DNA of 64,000 nt from Pelomonas sp. Root1444 (lineage in GTDB: Bacteria > Pseudomonadota > Gammaproteobacteria > Burkholderiales > Burkholderiaceae_C). The stretch's first letter is position 1; every line of letters starts with the position of its first letter. The notes beneath the pieces are model-generated. The model ran no database searches. It had not been told where the DNA came from and saw nothing but the letters and a program-made list of their open reading frames with translations. A program made the position numbers and the translations under genes. Positions 18,082-27,426 of the stretch are shown piece by piece. The DNA lies in the NCBI RefSeq assembly GCF_001426885.1, contig NZ_LMFP01000029.1:137089-201088 (forward strand), written 5' to 3'.

Positions 18082-19995
18082 ATGTTCGATTTCGTCCGCC
18101 AGCACAACCGCCTGTTCCAGTTCATCCTGCTGATACTGATCCTGCCGTCCTTCGCCTTCGTCGGCATGCAGGGCTACACCAGCATGATGGGCGGCGCCAA
18201 CGCCGGCGTCGCCAGCGTCGACGGTCGCAAGATCACGCAGGCGGAATGGGACAACGCCCAGCGCGAGCAGGCCGACCGCATCCGCCGCCAGAGCCCGGGC
18301 GTCGACGCCAAGCTGCTGGACACGCCCGAGGTCAAACATCAGGCCCTCGAAGGCCTCGTCACCGAGCGCACGCTGCGCGCGGCTGCCGAGCACCAGCACT
18401 TCACGCCCAGCGCCGAGCTGGTCAGCGCACGGTTCTGGAACGACCCGCAGTTCGCCTTCCTGCGCAACCCCGACGGCACGGTCAACAAGGCCATGCTCGC
18501 CGCCCAGGGCATGACGCCGTCGATCTTCCTCGAGCGCCTGCGCCAGGACTACGCCATGCGCCAGGTCACAACGCCCGTGGAAGGCTCCGTCACCGTCGGT
18601 GCCAGTGCGCCCAAACTGGCCTTCGATGCGCTGCTGCAGCAGCGTGAGGTGCAGTTGCAGCGCTTCGACGTCAAGGACTTCGCCGCCAAGCTCAATCCGA
18701 GCGATGCCGACCTTGAAGCCTTCTACAAGGACCCGGCCAACGCCGCCAAGTTCCAATTGCCCGAGTCGGCCCAGATCCAGTACGTCGTGCTTGACCTGGA
18801 GGCGCTGAAGAAGGACGTCAGCTTCACCGAAGAAGACCTGCGCAAGTACTACGCCGAGAACGCCTCGCGCTACGGCGTGCCCGAAGAGCGCCGCGCCAGC
18901 CACATCCTCGTCAAGGCCGAGCGCAGCGCCTCCGCCGACGAGCGCGCCAAGGCCAAGGCCAAGGCCGAGGAACTGCTGGCCCAGGTGCGCAAGAACCCCG
19001 GCTCCTTCGCCGAACTGGCCAAGAAGAACTCGCAGGACGAGGGCTCGGCCGTCAACGGCGGCGACCTCGACTTCTTCGGCCGCGGCGCGATGGTCAAGGA
19101 ATTCGACGCCGCCGTGTACGCGATGAAGCCGGGCGAGATCAGCAACGTCGTCGAGACCGACTTCGGCTATCACATCATCCAGCTGACCGGCACGCGCGGC
19201 GGCGAGAAGAAGCCCTTCGAGGCGGTGCGTGCCGAGGTCGAGGCCGAGGTGCGCAAGCAGCTTGCGCAGCGCCGCTACGCCGAAGCCGCCGAGCAGTTCG
19301 GCAACATTGCCTACGAGCAGTCCGACAGCCTGCAGCCGGTGGCCGACAAGCTCAAGCTGCAAATCCAGACCGCCACCGTGCAGCGCACCGCCCAGCCCGG
19401 CGCGGCTGGCCCGCTTGCCTCGGCCAAACTGCTGGACGCCGTCTTCGGCGCTGACGCGCTGCGCAACAAGCGCAATACCGAAGCTGTCGAAACCGGCCCC
19501 AATCAGCTCGTTTCCGCCCGCGTCGTGCAGCACAACCCGGCCCGCGTGCCGCCGCTGGCCGACGTGAAAGACAAGGTGCGTGAACAACTGATCCACAAGC
19601 TCGCCACGGCCGAAGCCAAGAAGGCTGGCGAGGCCCGTCTGGCCGCGCTGCAGGCCAACGCCGCCGACACGGCCGGCCTGGCCGCAGCCGTGACCGTGTC
19701 GCGCGCCAAGCCTCAGGGCCTGACGCGTGCCCAGCTCGAAGCCGTACTTGGTGCCGATGCGTCCAAGCTGCCCGCGGTGGTCGGCGTGCCGGCCGAAGAC
19801 GGTGGTTTCGTCGTCGCCCGCATCAACCAGCTGCAGCCGCGCGACGCTGCCGTCATCGACGACAAGCGGGCTGCCCAGCAATATGCGAGCGCCTGGGCGC
19901 GGGCCGAAGGCCAGGCCTACCTGGCTGCGCTGAAGTCGCAATACAAGGCGAGCATCAAGGTCGATGCGCCAGCCTCTGCCGCAAGCGCGCCCTGA
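18082..19995 (+). CDS. ppiD: Periplasmic folding chaperone / peptidyl-prolyl isomerase PpiD
   Basis: 637 residues. PpiD is anchored in the inner membrane and helps newly translocated outer-membrane and periplasmic proteins fold near SecYEG. A single N-terminal membrane helix (FQFILLILILPSFAFVGM, residues about 12-30) is followed by a SurA-like N-domain. A parvulin domain at about residues 270-375 contains ASHILVK, GGDLDFFGRGAMVKEF and GYHIIQLTG, and a long helical C-domain follows. Start ATG at 18082 fits the MFDFVRQHNRLFQ opening common in the family. The tRNA-His promoter lies in its 3' border. Confidence 0.94.
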   Translation: MFDFVRQHNRLFQFILLILILPSFAFVGMQGYTSMMGGANAGVASVDGRKITQAEWDNAQREQADRIRRQSPGVDAKLLDTPEVKHQALEGLVTERTLRAAAEHQHFTPSAELVSARFWNDPQFAFLRNPDGTVNKAMLAAQGMTPSIFLERLRQDYAMRQVTTPVEGSVTVGASAPKLAFDALLQQREVQLQRFDVKDFAAKLNPSDADLEAFYKDPANAAKFQLPESAQIQYVVLDLEALKKDVSFTEEDLRKYYAENASRYGVPEERRASHILVKAERSASADERAKAKAKAEELLAQVRKNPGSFAELAKKNSQDEGSAVNGGDLDFFGRGAMVKEFDAAVYAMKPGEISNVVETDFGYHIIQLTGTRGGEKKPFEAVRAEVEAEVRKQLAQRRYAEAAEQFGNIAYEQSDSLQPVADKLKLQIQTATVQRTAQPGAAGPLASAKLLDAVFGADALRNKRNTEAVETGPNQLVSARVVQHNPARVPPLADVKDKVREQLIHKLATAEAKKAGEARLAALQANAADTAGLAAAVTVSRAKPQGLTRAQLEAVLGADASKLPAVVGVPAEDGGFVVARINQLQPRDAAVIDDKRAAQQYASAWARAEGQAYLAALKSQYKASIKVDAPASAASAP

Positions 19996-20022
19996 TTTCT
20001 ACGCTATACTCTTTGGCTCTGC

Positions 20023-20099
20023 GGTGGCTGTAGCTCAGTTGGTAGAGTCCAGGATTGTGATTCCTGTCGTCGTGGGTTCGAGTCCCATCAGCCACCCCA
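20023..20099 (+). tRNA. tRNA-His (anticodon GTG)
   Basis: 77 nt including the extra 5' guanosine (G-1) typical of tRNA-His, opposite C73. The anticodon loop is TTGTGAT and the T-arm has GGTTCGAGTCCC. CCA is encoded. A TATACT -10 box at 20005-20010 lies 12 nt upstream, just after the ppiD stop. Confidence 0.97.
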
Positions 20100-20108
20100 A
20101 GTAATTGC

Positions 20109-20149
20109 AAGGACTTAGAAGCGAAAGCCTCTAAGTCCTTTTTGCTTTT
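20109..20149 (+). terminator. Rho-independent terminator of tRNA-His
   Basis: AAGGACTTAGA pairs perfectly with TCTAAGTCCTT (11 bp) around a 10-nt loop, followed by TTTTT. It starts 10 nt after the tRNA. Confidence 0.9.
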
Positions 20150-20321
20150 CAGGCCTGACCGCGCCCGGGCTGCTCGCCGCGTTGATCGCGCGATGCAGCG
20201 ACTGGTGCCAGTCATCATCGACCATGGCGCTGCACCAGGCGATGTCGACGGTCTTTACAAATTCATGGCCCGGCCTTGCATACGGCGCTGCAACTGCTTG
20301 CTGCGCAAGGGTTTTTGCTTA

Positions 20322-20337
20322 TGGCATGAGTGTTGCT
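20322..20337 (+). promoter_or_regulatory. Sigma-54 (RpoN) -24/-12 promoter of the PEP-CTERM gene
   Basis: TGGCATGAGTGTTGCT: GG at 20323-20324 and GC at 20335-20336 with exactly 10 nt between, matching TGGCACG-N4-TTGCW at all but one base. A start about 12 nt downstream leaves room for AAAGGAGG at 20356-20363 before the ATG at 20372. An inverted repeat TTGCA-N8-TGCAA at 20276-20293 lies about 30 bp upstream and could take part in activator binding. Confidence 0.7.
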
Positions 20338-20371
20338 TTGGACTGTCTTTCATCCAAAGGAGGGTAGTTCC

Positions 20372-20887
20372 ATGAAGTTGAAGTCAATCGTTTTCGCCTC
20401 GGCACTGGTTCTGGGTGGCGTTTCGGCACACGCCGTCACGGCTTCCCTGGGCACGCTCACGCCGCTGATCTCCAGCAGCGGTTCGCTGTCGTTCGGTGGC
20501 CTCATCAATGACAACTACACGTTCACGCTGAGCGCCGATTCCTGGCTGCAGAGCAACGTGACGATCTCGCTGGGCAGCGCAGCGATCACCCCGGCGACCT
20601 ACGGCATCTACACCGCCGGCCTGAACCACATCGTTGGCGATGCCGACGATGTCGCCGTCTTCCCGACGTCGTACAACTTCTCGACCACGTCCACAACGCA
20701 TGTGGACACGCTGGCTGCGGGCGATTACTACTTCAAGGTCTTCGCGCTGGCAAGCGGCCCGGCTGCCTACTCCATCTCCGCAGCGGCCACGGCCCTGCCG
20801 GTGCCGGAACCCGAGACCTACGCGCTGATGGCCGCCGGCCTGGGCGTGATCGGTTTCGTCGCTGCACGTCGTCGTCGCGACTTCTGA
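20372..20887 (+). CDS. FxDxF-type PEP-CTERM sorting-domain protein
   Basis: 171 residues. It has a Sec signal peptide (cleavage near AHA-VTA, about residue 22), a Ser/Thr/Gly-rich beta body of about 120 residues with a FALASGPAAYSISA end, then the sorting tail VPEPETYALMAAGLGVIGF and the basic cap AARRRRDF. PEP-CTERM tails are recognised by exosortase (EpsH/XrtA) in strains that make extracellular polysaccharide. No exosortase gene is in this window, so it must be elsewhere. Ribosome site GGAGG is 8 nt upstream. Body function unknown, probably exported and surface-linked. Confidence 0.9.
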   Translation: MKLKSIVFASALVLGGVSAHAVTASLGTLTPLISSSGSLSFGGLINDNYTFTLSADSWLQSNVTISLGSAAITPATYGIYTAGLNHIVGDADDVAVFPTSYNFSTTSTTHVDTLAAGDYYFKVFALASGPAAYSISAAATALPVPEPETYALMAAGLGVIGFVAARRRRDF

Positions 20888-20944
20888 TCGAAGCTGACTG
20901 CGGACCGCTGCGGATGGCTTGACCATCCGGCGTGGTTCCAACGG

Positions 20945-20974
20945 ACAGGCGCCCCAGGGCGCCTGTTTCTCTTT
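20945..20974 (+). terminator. Rho-independent terminator after the PEP-CTERM gene
   Basis: ACAGGCGCCC, loop CA, GGGCGCCTGT then TTCTCTTT. A strong 10-bp stem, 57 nt after the stop and 26 nt before the next gene. Confidence 0.85.
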
Positions 20975-21000
20975 GTGTCCCGCCCTCTAACATTCGCGCC

Positions 21001-23247
21001 ATGGAAATCTATCTCGACGCGAACGCCACCACGCCCGTGCTGCCTCAAGCCCGCGAGGCGGCGATGGCGGCGATGGCGGAGGACTTCGGCAACCCCAGCA
21101 GCATCCACAGCACCGGCCTGAAGGCGCGGGCGTTGATGGACGGCGTGCGGGCCCGGGCGCGCCGCGTGCTGGGCGCCGCGACGGGCAAGCTGCTGTTCCT
21201 GAGCGGCGCGACCGAGGGCATCCAGACCGCGGTGTTGTCGGCGCTGGGTGCATTGCGAGATGCGCCCACCCAACCCGAACTGCTGCTCTACGGTGCCACC
21301 GAGCACAAGGCCGTGCCCGAGGCGCTCAAGCACTGGAACGCGCTGCTGGGCCGGAACCTGCAGGTGCTGGCCATTCCCGTCGGCCGTGACGGCCGCCATG
21401 ACCTGGCCTGGCTGCGCGAGCATGCGCCGCGCGCCGGCCTGGTCTGCACGATGGCAGCGAACAACGAGACGGGCGTCATCAGTGACCTCGACGGCATCGA
21501 GGCCGCCCTCGCCGGCAGCGCCGCGCTATGGATGGTCGACGGCGTGCAGGCGCTCGGCAAGCTGCCGTTGCGCCTTGCCGAGCGCCGCATCGACTACGCG
21601 CCGTTCTCCGGCCACAAGCTCTACGCGCCCAAGGGCATCGGGCTGCTCTATGTGCGCGAGGGTACGCCCTTCACGCCGCTGCTGGCCGGCGGTGGGCAGG
21701 AAGGCGCGCTGCGGTCCGGCACCGAGAACATGTCGGGCATCGCAGCGCTCGGCGCCGTGCTGGCCGCATTGGAGGAGGGCCGCGCCTTCCGCGACCACGC
21801 GACGCTGGCTGCCTACCGCAACCGCCTGGCCGATGCGCTGCTGCAGGCCTTCCCCGGCCTGGTCTTCAACGCGCCGCCGGAGTTGTGCCTGCCGACGACG
21901 CTGAACTTCGCCGTGCCGGGCATCAGCTCCAAGCTGCTGCTGGACCTGTTCGACGCCGCCGAGTTGCGCGTCAGCGGCGGCTCGGCCTGCAGTGCGGCCA
22001 AGGCGCAGCCCAGCTATGTGCTGGAGGCCATGGGCCTGCCGGCCTGGCAGACGGCATCCGCCGTGCGGCTGTCCTTCGGCCCGGTGGCCGACGCGGCCTT
22101 CATCGACGAGGCCTGCGCCCGCATCCGCGTCTGCGGCGAGTCGCTGCGCGAAAGCTGCCTGGACCCGAGCGCTCCCGGCCAGGCGTTGCCGGCCGACGGC
22201 CTGACGCGCTTTGTCGTCGACGGTGCCTGCTGCTACCTGCTTGCCGACTCGGCCAGCCGCCGCGCCGTCGTCGTCGATCCGTTGCCGGAACTGACCGAGC
22301 GCCTGGCCCAGTGGCTGGGCTGCCAGGGCTACGAACTGGCCGCCGTGCTCGATACCCACAGCCATGGCGACCACGCGTCGTCCGCCGCCGCTCTGTGGGC
22401 CGCCGTACAGCGCCCGTGCGGTGAAGTCGATGCGCTGGGCTGGCCGCTCGGCGCCGATGCCATCGACGTGGGCGCGTTGACCCTGACCCGCCTGGCCGTC
22501 CCCGGTCACACGCGGGACTCGACCGCCTACCTGCTGCATGACGCCACGGGCGTGCGCCTGGCCTTCGTCGGCGACACCGTCATGCCCGGGGCGCTGGGCC
22601 GCAGCGACTTCGAGCAGAGCGCACCGCTGCAATACGGCGCCTCGCTGGCCCGCCTGGAGCAGGCCGTCGGCCCCCACGTGCTGCTGCTGCCGGGCCACGA
22701 CTACGACGACCGCTTCGGCAGCACGCTGGCGATCGAGTGCGCGGCCCAGCCGCTGCTGGCCGATGTGCTCAGCGGCCGCATCGACGCAGCCGGCTTCGCG
22801 GCCGCCAAGGCGGCGCTGGAGCGTGACCTGGCCTTGACCGAATACCAGACGGTGGCCTGTGGCGCGCGCGTGGACAGCGGCCGCGCTCTCGCGTGCAGCG
22901 AGCTGAGCCTCGCCGCATTGCGCGCGCTGCTGGGCCGCCACCCGGACCTGCTGCTGGTCGACGTGCGCGAGCCCTATGAACAGCGCCTGGGCCAGGCGCC
23001 GGAACTCGGCGCCGCCGTGCGCCGTGAGGCCGTGGCGCTGTCGGGCCTGCCCAATGCGCTGACGCGCTGGATGGCGTTGCCGGCCGAGACGCCGGTCGTG
23101 TTCTTCTGCCGCAGTGGCAACCGCAGTGCCCTGGCCGCCAAGGCCTTGCGCCGGCTGGGCCACGAGCAGGCCTGGAGCCTGGGCGGCGGCCTGGCGCTGT
23201 GGCCGCGGACTACGGCCGACGCGGCCGATGCCGCGCTGGCGATCTGA
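21001..23247 (+). CDS. Triple fusion: cysteine desulfurase, metallo-beta-lactamase-fold domain, rhodanese
   Basis: 748 residues, three enzyme domains in frame. Residues 1 to about 395 are a NifS/IscS-class cysteine desulfurase: YLDANATTP start, PLP lysine Lys206 in SGHK, and the persulfide cysteine Cys330 in SGGSACSA. About 400-620 is a metallo-beta-lactamase fold with HxHxDH at 453-458 and later GHTRDS, GDTVM and LPGHDYDD, most like the persulfide dioxygenase/glyoxalase-II group. About 635-748 is a rhodanese with CRSGNR and active Cys703. Known chemistry would be cysteine sulfur to protein persulfide (desulfurase), sulfur handed to or from the rhodanese cysteine, and oxidation of a low-molecular persulfide by the middle domain. 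No signal peptide; a single gene with no isc/suf partners. Start ATG at 21001 follows the terminator; an upstream in-frame ATG at 20932 precedes the hairpin and is unlikely. Confidence 0.9.
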   Translation: MEIYLDANATTPVLPQAREAAMAAMAEDFGNPSSIHSTGLKARALMDGVRARARRVLGAATGKLLFLSGATEGIQTAVLSALGALRDAPTQPELLLYGATEHKAVPEALKHWNALLGRNLQVLAIPVGRDGRHDLAWLREHAPRAGLVCTMAANNETGVISDLDGIEAALAGSAALWMVDGVQALGKLPLRLAERRIDYAPFSGHKLYAPKGIGLLYVREGTPFTPLLAGGGQEGALRSGTENMSGIAALGAVLAALEEGRAFRDHATLAAYRNRLADALLQAFPGLVFNAPPELCLPTTLNFAVPGISSKLLLDLFDAAELRVSGGSACSAAKAQPSYVLEAMGLPAWQTASAVRLSFGPVADAAFIDEACARIRVCGESLRESCLDPSAPGQALPADGLTRFVVDGACCYLLADSASRRAVVVDPLPELTERLAQWLGCQGYELAAVLDTHSHGDHASSAAALWAAVQRPCGEVDALGWPLGADAIDVGALTLTRLAVPGHTRDSTAYLLHDATGVRLAFVGDTVMPGALGRSDFEQSAPLQYGASLARLEQAVGPHVLLLPGHDYDDRFGSTLAIECAAQPLLADVLSGRIDAAGFAAAKAALERDLALTEYQTVACGARVDSGRALACSELSLAALRALLGRHPDLLLVDVREPYEQRLGQAPELGAAVRREAVALSGLPNALTRWMALPAETPVVFFCRSGNRSALAAKALRRLGHEQAWSLGGGLALWPRTTADAADAALAI

Positions 23248-23255
23248 GGCGCCGC

Positions 23256-24338
23256 TCAAAGCCGGGCGGCCACCTCCTCGGCCAGCGCCAGCGCGGCCGT
23301 CAGCCCCGGTGACTCGATGCCGAACAGCTGCACGAGGCCGGGCGTGCCGGAGTCGAGGCGGAAGTCGGCTGCGGCTTCGCCCGGGCCGCTGAGCTTGGGC
23401 CGGATGCCGCTGTACGCCGGCTGCAGCGCACCCGCCGGCAGCGCGGGCCAGTAGCCGCGCACCTCCGCCTCGAAGGCGGGGCCGAGCGCCGGGTCGACGG
23501 CGTAGTCCAGCGTCGCGGGGGCGGTGTCGGGCAGCCATTGCACGTCGGGGCCGAAGCGGGCCTGGCCGCCGAGGTCCAGCGTCAGGTGCACGCCCAGGCC
23601 GCCGTCCACCGGCAGCGGATAGATCAGCCGCGAGAACGGCGCGCGGCCCGCCAGCGAGAAGTAGTGGCCGCGCGCAAAACGCAGCCGCGGCGCCGGCGTG
23701 CCGAGGGACTCGGCCACCTGCGCGGCGAACAACCCGGCCGCGTTGACGACATGGCGCGCGCCCAGCTCGTAGTCCGCGTCGACATGCAGCCGCCAGCCGT
23801 CGCCGTCGCGTGCGCCGCCCGTCACCGGGCTGGCCAGCGCCAGCGTCGCGCCGGCCTGTTCGGCGTCGCCCAGCAGGGCCGTCATCAGCCCATGGCTGTC
23901 GACGATGCCGCTGGACGGCGACAGCAGGGCGCCGGCGGCGTTCAGTGCCGGCTCCAGCGCCAGCGTCTCGGCGCGGTCCAGCAGGCGCAGGTCGTCCACG
24001 CCGTTGGCCGCGCCGCTGGCGGCGATCTGCGCCAGCCGTGGCAGTCCTTCGGCCCGCGTCGCGACGACCAGCTTGCCGCAGCGGCGGTGCGCAATGCCGC
24101 GCGCGGCGCAGTAGTCGTAAAGCAGCTGGTTGCCGCGCACGCACAGCCGCGCCTTCAGGCTGCCGGCCGGGTAGTACAGGCCGGCGTGCACGACCTCGCT
24201 GTTGCGCGACGAGATGCCGGTGCCGATGGCGCCGGCGGCCTCGATGACGACGACCTCGCGGCCGCGCACGGCCAGTTCACGCGCGACGGCAAGGCCCACG
24301 ACGCCAGCGCCGATGACGGCCACTTCGACTTTGTCCAT
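23256..24338 (-). CDS. FAD-dependent oxidoreductase, L-2-hydroxyglutarate oxidase-like
   Basis: 360 residues. DAO-family flavoprotein: [13 protein letters not shown] dinucleotide motif at about residues 9-21, then [15 protein letters not shown], which is characteristic of LhgO-type L-2-hydroxyglutarate oxidases/dehydrogenases, and a C-terminal [19 protein letters not shown]. LhgO is normally about 400 residues and returns 2-hydroxyglutarate to 2-oxoglutarate; this protein is shorter, so a related 2-hydroxyacid substrate is possible. Start ATG at 24338. It is convergent with the desulfurase fusion (8 nt apart) and lies 36 nt downstream of the TonB receptor on the same strand. Confidence 0.82.
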   Translation of the reverse strand: MDKVEVAVIGAGVVGLAVARELAVRGREVVVIEAAGAIGTGISSRNSEVVHAGLYYPAGSLKARLCVRGNQLLYDYCAARGIAHRRCGKLVVATRAEGLPRLAQIAASGAANGVDDLRLLDRAETLALEPALNAAGALLSPSSGIVDSHGLMTALLGDAEQAGATLALASPVTGGARDGDGWRLHVDADYELGARHVVNAAGLFAAQVAESLGTPAPRLRFARGHYFSLAGRAPFSRLIYPLPVDGGLGVHLTLDLGGQARFGPDVQWLPDTAPATLDYAVDPALGPAFEAEVRGYWPALPAGALQPAYSGIRPKLSGPGEAAADFRLDSGTPGLVQLFGIESPGLTAALALAEEVAARL

Positions 24339-24374
24339 GGCCGCCAAGCCTAAGGGATGGCGCCGGGGCGGCGC

Positions 24375-27335
24375 TCAGAACTTGTAGCTCACCCCCAGCG
24401 CGAAGGTGCGGCCCGAGTGCGCGTACAGCAGCGTGTCGTCGCGCTGCGAGTCGCGACCGTAGCGCAGCGGCTCGTCGGTCAGGTTGGCGGCCTCCAGGCT
24501 GATGCGCAGCTGGGGCGTCACGTTGTACGACATCGACAGGTCGATGTTGGTGGACGCGTCGACCGTCGTGAAGTCGTGCCCGTTGACGTCGCCCAGCACC
24601 GTGAACAGGTACTGCGAGCGGTGTGCGGCCGACACGCGGGCGCTGAACTTCGGGTCCTCGTAGTACAGCGTCACGTTGTAGGCCTTGGGCGACATGCCCA
24701 CCAGATTGGCGTTCATGCTCAGCTGCGGCAGTGTCGGCGTGGCCGTGCGGGTGATGTAGTTGATGGTCGACTTGACGCGCGTGTAGTTGGCCAGCAGGCC
24801 GAAGTTGCGCCAGATGCCGGGCAGGAAGTTGAACGGCGCCTGCAGGCTCAGCTCCATGCCGTTGATGGGGCCGCCCGGCGTGTTCACCGCGCGGCGCACG
24901 GTGACGACGCTGCTGGGCAGCGTCGGGCAGGCCGGCGTGCCGCCAGTGATGGAGCAGGTGCCGCCGCCGGTCAGCAGCGCGTCGGGCAGGCCCAGCGTGT
25001 TGTAGGGCACGCGCTCGCCGATGTTCTGGATGTAGCTCTCGATGTCCTTGCGGAAGAAGCCCAGCGACAGCAGCGCGTTCTTGTCGTAGTACCACTCGGC
25101 CTGCAGGTCGTAGGTCTTGGCGCGGATCGGGTCCAGCTGCGGGTTGCCGATGTTGACCGTCTGCGCGTTCGTGTTGACCGCGGCCGAAGGCGCCAGGTCC
25201 ACGTACTCCGGCCGCGACAGCGTCTTGGCCGCCGAGAAGCGCAGGAAGACGTTGCGCGGCAGCTCGGCCGTCAGGTTGAAGGAGGGCAGGGTGTCGCGGT
25301 ACTTCTTCGTGAACGACACCTCGGTCAGCGTGCCGCCGGCGTTCACCAGCGCCGCCGCGCGCGCCTTGGTGTCGGCCACGCGCACACCCACGTTGCCGCG
25401 CAGCGGGATGCCGCCCAGCTTGTGGTTGAAGTCGGCCGCCAGGAAGGCCGCGTCGATCCGCTCGGACACGCGCCGGTTGGCCTGGCCCAGCACGTTCAGC
25501 GTGGAACCCGGCACCGCAGCGCAGTCGCATTCGATGTCCCACACCTGCAGGAACTTCGGCAGGTCCACGGCCACCCACTCGCTGGGATAGCCCGAGCCCT
25601 CCAACCCGCGGCCGAAGCCGCTGATCGTGCGCGACACGCTGGCGATGTTGAACCCCGCCGGGTTGGCCAGGCCGTTGGGCAGGCCGCCGCTGATCTCGAA
25701 GTTGGTCCACGCGTTGTCGCGCGAGGACAGGCCGGTGCGCAGCGTCAGGTTGTCGTTGACGTCCCAACTCGCGCCGATGGCGTTCGTCTTCAGCGTGTTG
25801 CCGGTCTCCAGCTTGCGCGTGACGAACTGGCCGTGCACCGTGCCGTCCGCGTCCACCGGGCCCCAGCTGAAGCTGGCCGGGTTGGCCACGTCCACGCCGA
25901 AGTTCAGCGTCGGCACGTTGCGGTTCTGGCGGAAGTCGAACGAGTAGCCGTTGACGTTGGGCGAGTCGAACTGCACCGTCGTGCGGCGCGGCGAGTCCAG
26001 CGTCGAGCGCGACTGGCCGGTCATGAAGTCCAGCTTGACCGTGTCGGTGAGCTTGTGCGAGCCCGACAGCACATGCTGGCGGAAGGCCGTGTTATTGACG
26101 TCCAGCAGCCCTTCGGAGCGCACGTCCACACCGTTGAACTTGCCGTACTCCCAGCTGCCATTGCCGTTGAACGAGGTCTCCAGGATGGAGCTCTGCGGCT
26201 TGCCGTTGGCTGCGGCCAGCGTGCGGCCGAAGGAGATGGCCGAGATGTAGTTGTCGTAACGGTCGTTCTTGAAGTCGCCGGCCAGCAGGTCCAGCGCCAG
26301 CTCGGTGCGCGCGCTGGGGCGCCATTGCAGCGCCGCCGTCAGGCCGGTGCGCTCGTACTCGGCCACCGAGCGGCGGTAGCGCGGGATGCGCGGGTGGAAG
26401 GCGCCCGAGCCTGCCGCCGGCGTGGCCACCGTGCCGCCGTAGTTGTCGGTGCGGCCGAAGACGTCGTTGTAGGCCGCCAGGCTGGAGGTGCGCGGCAGGT
26501 TGTTGCCGCAGTGCGTGGCGCTCGCGCCGCGCACCGCGTCGTTGGCGGGCGCCTGCGGCGTGAAGCCCAATGGCGAGCAGAAGCCGCCGTCAGCATTGGC
26601 GCTGAGCAACTCGACCGCCTCGTAGCCTTCCTCCATCGCATGCCGGCGCGAATAGGCGCCAGACAGCAGCAGGCCGACCTGGCCCGCATCGGTGTTCCAG
26701 CGCTCGCTGAACAGGGCGGTCAGCCGCGGCGCGGCCTTGCGCGACAGCGTGTTGTAGTTCATCTGCGCGCTGATGCTGGCGGTGCGGCCGGCGAAGTCGA
26801 ACGGCCGCGCGGCGCGCAGATCCACGGTGGCGCCGAGCGAGCCTTCCTCGACGTCGGCCGTCGAGGTCTTGCGCACCTCCAGGCTGTTGAACAGCTCGGC
26901 CGCGAAGACGCTGAAGTCGAAGGCGCGCGAGCGGTTGGTGCTGCCGTTGATGTCCGACGCGCCGGTGGCCGCGATGGCCTCGATGCCATTGATGCGCACG
27001 CGCGTGAAGCCGGCGTTCAGGCCGCGCACGGTGATCTGCTTGCCTTCGCCGCCGTCGCCGCGCGACAGCGCCACGCCCGGCACGCGCTGCAGCGACTCGG
27101 CGAGGTTGGCGTCGGGGAACTTGCCGATGTCTTCGGCCTTGATGACATCGACGATGCCGTCGGCGTTCTTCTTGGCCTGCAGGGCGCTGTCGAGGCTGGC
27201 GCGAAAGCCCGTCACGACGACGGTCTCCAGCGCCTCCTGTGCCGTGGCACCGCTGGCGGCCAGCGCGGCGGACAGCGCCAGCAAGGTCAGGCGGGGCAGC
27301 CGTGCGGCTGCGCTCGACGGTGGGGTTTGTGGCAT
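24375..27335 (-). CDS. TonB-dependent outer-membrane receptor
   Basis: 986 residues. Signal peptide to about residue 32 (LAASGATAQ), TonB box ETVVVTGFRASL, plug domain with IVDVIKAEDIGKFPDANLAESLQRVPGV, a long beta-barrel, and the C-terminal FALGVSYKF ending in aromatic Phe as outer-membrane proteins do. The plug sequence belongs to the large Xanthomonas/Caulobacter-type receptor group, many of whose members import oligosaccharides. Start ATG at 27335 has AAGGAG 9 nt upstream; a further in-frame start would add 12 residues. A 14-bp LacI-like palindrome lies about 90 bp upstream. The substrate is not evident from neighbours. Confidence 0.93.
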   Translation of the reverse strand: MPQTPPSSAAARLPRLTLLALSAALAASGATAQEALETVVVTGFRASLDSALQAKKNADGIVDVIKAEDIGKFPDANLAESLQRVPGVALSRGDGGEGKQITVRGLNAGFTRVRINGIEAIAATGASDINGSTNRSRAFDFSVFAAELFNSLEVRKTSTADVEEGSLGATVDLRAARPFDFAGRTASISAQMNYNTLSRKAAPRLTALFSERWNTDAGQVGLLLSGAYSRRHAMEEGYEAVELLSANADGGFCSPLGFTPQAPANDAVRGASATHCGNNLPRTSSLAAYNDVFGRTDNYGGTVATPAAGSGAFHPRIPRYRRSVAEYERTGLTAALQWRPSARTELALDLLAGDFKNDRYDNYISAISFGRTLAAANGKPQSSILETSFNGNGSWEYGKFNGVDVRSEGLLDVNNTAFRQHVLSGSHKLTDTVKLDFMTGQSRSTLDSPRRTTVQFDSPNVNGYSFDFRQNRNVPTLNFGVDVANPASFSWGPVDADGTVHGQFVTRKLETGNTLKTNAIGASWDVNDNLTLRTGLSSRDNAWTNFEISGGLPNGLANPAGFNIASVSRTISGFGRGLEGSGYPSEWVAVDLPKFLQVWDIECDCAAVPGSTLNVLGQANRRVSERIDAAFLAADFNHKLGGIPLRGNVGVRVADTKARAAALVNAGGTLTEVSFTKKYRDTLPSFNLTAELPRNVFLRFSAAKTLSRPEYVDLAPSAAVNTNAQTVNIGNPQLDPIRAKTYDLQAEWYYDKNALLSLGFFRKDIESYIQNIGERVPYNTLGLPDALLTGGGTCSITGGTPACPTLPSSVVTVRRAVNTPGGPINGMELSLQAPFNFLPGIWRNFGLLANYTRVKSTINYITRTATPTLPQLSMNANLVGMSPKAYNVTLYYEDPKFSARVSAAHRSQYLFTVLGDVNGHDFTTVDASTNIDLSMSYNVTPQLRISLEAANLTDEPLRYGRDSQRDDTLLYAHSGRTFALGVSYKF

Positions 27336-27426
27336 GCGCGAGTCTCCTTGGAATCGGTGTGGGGGCGGCAATGCGCGCGCAGCTTAGGCAGGCGTCGCCG
27401 CGCTGCGTAGTGCGGGGCGGCAATCA

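Noticed and set aside
24357-27410. 1017-codon open frame on the + strand opposite the first TonB receptor
   Set aside because: Its translation is Arg/Ala/Val/His-rich with no domain pattern; it is an antisense shadow caused by high GC.
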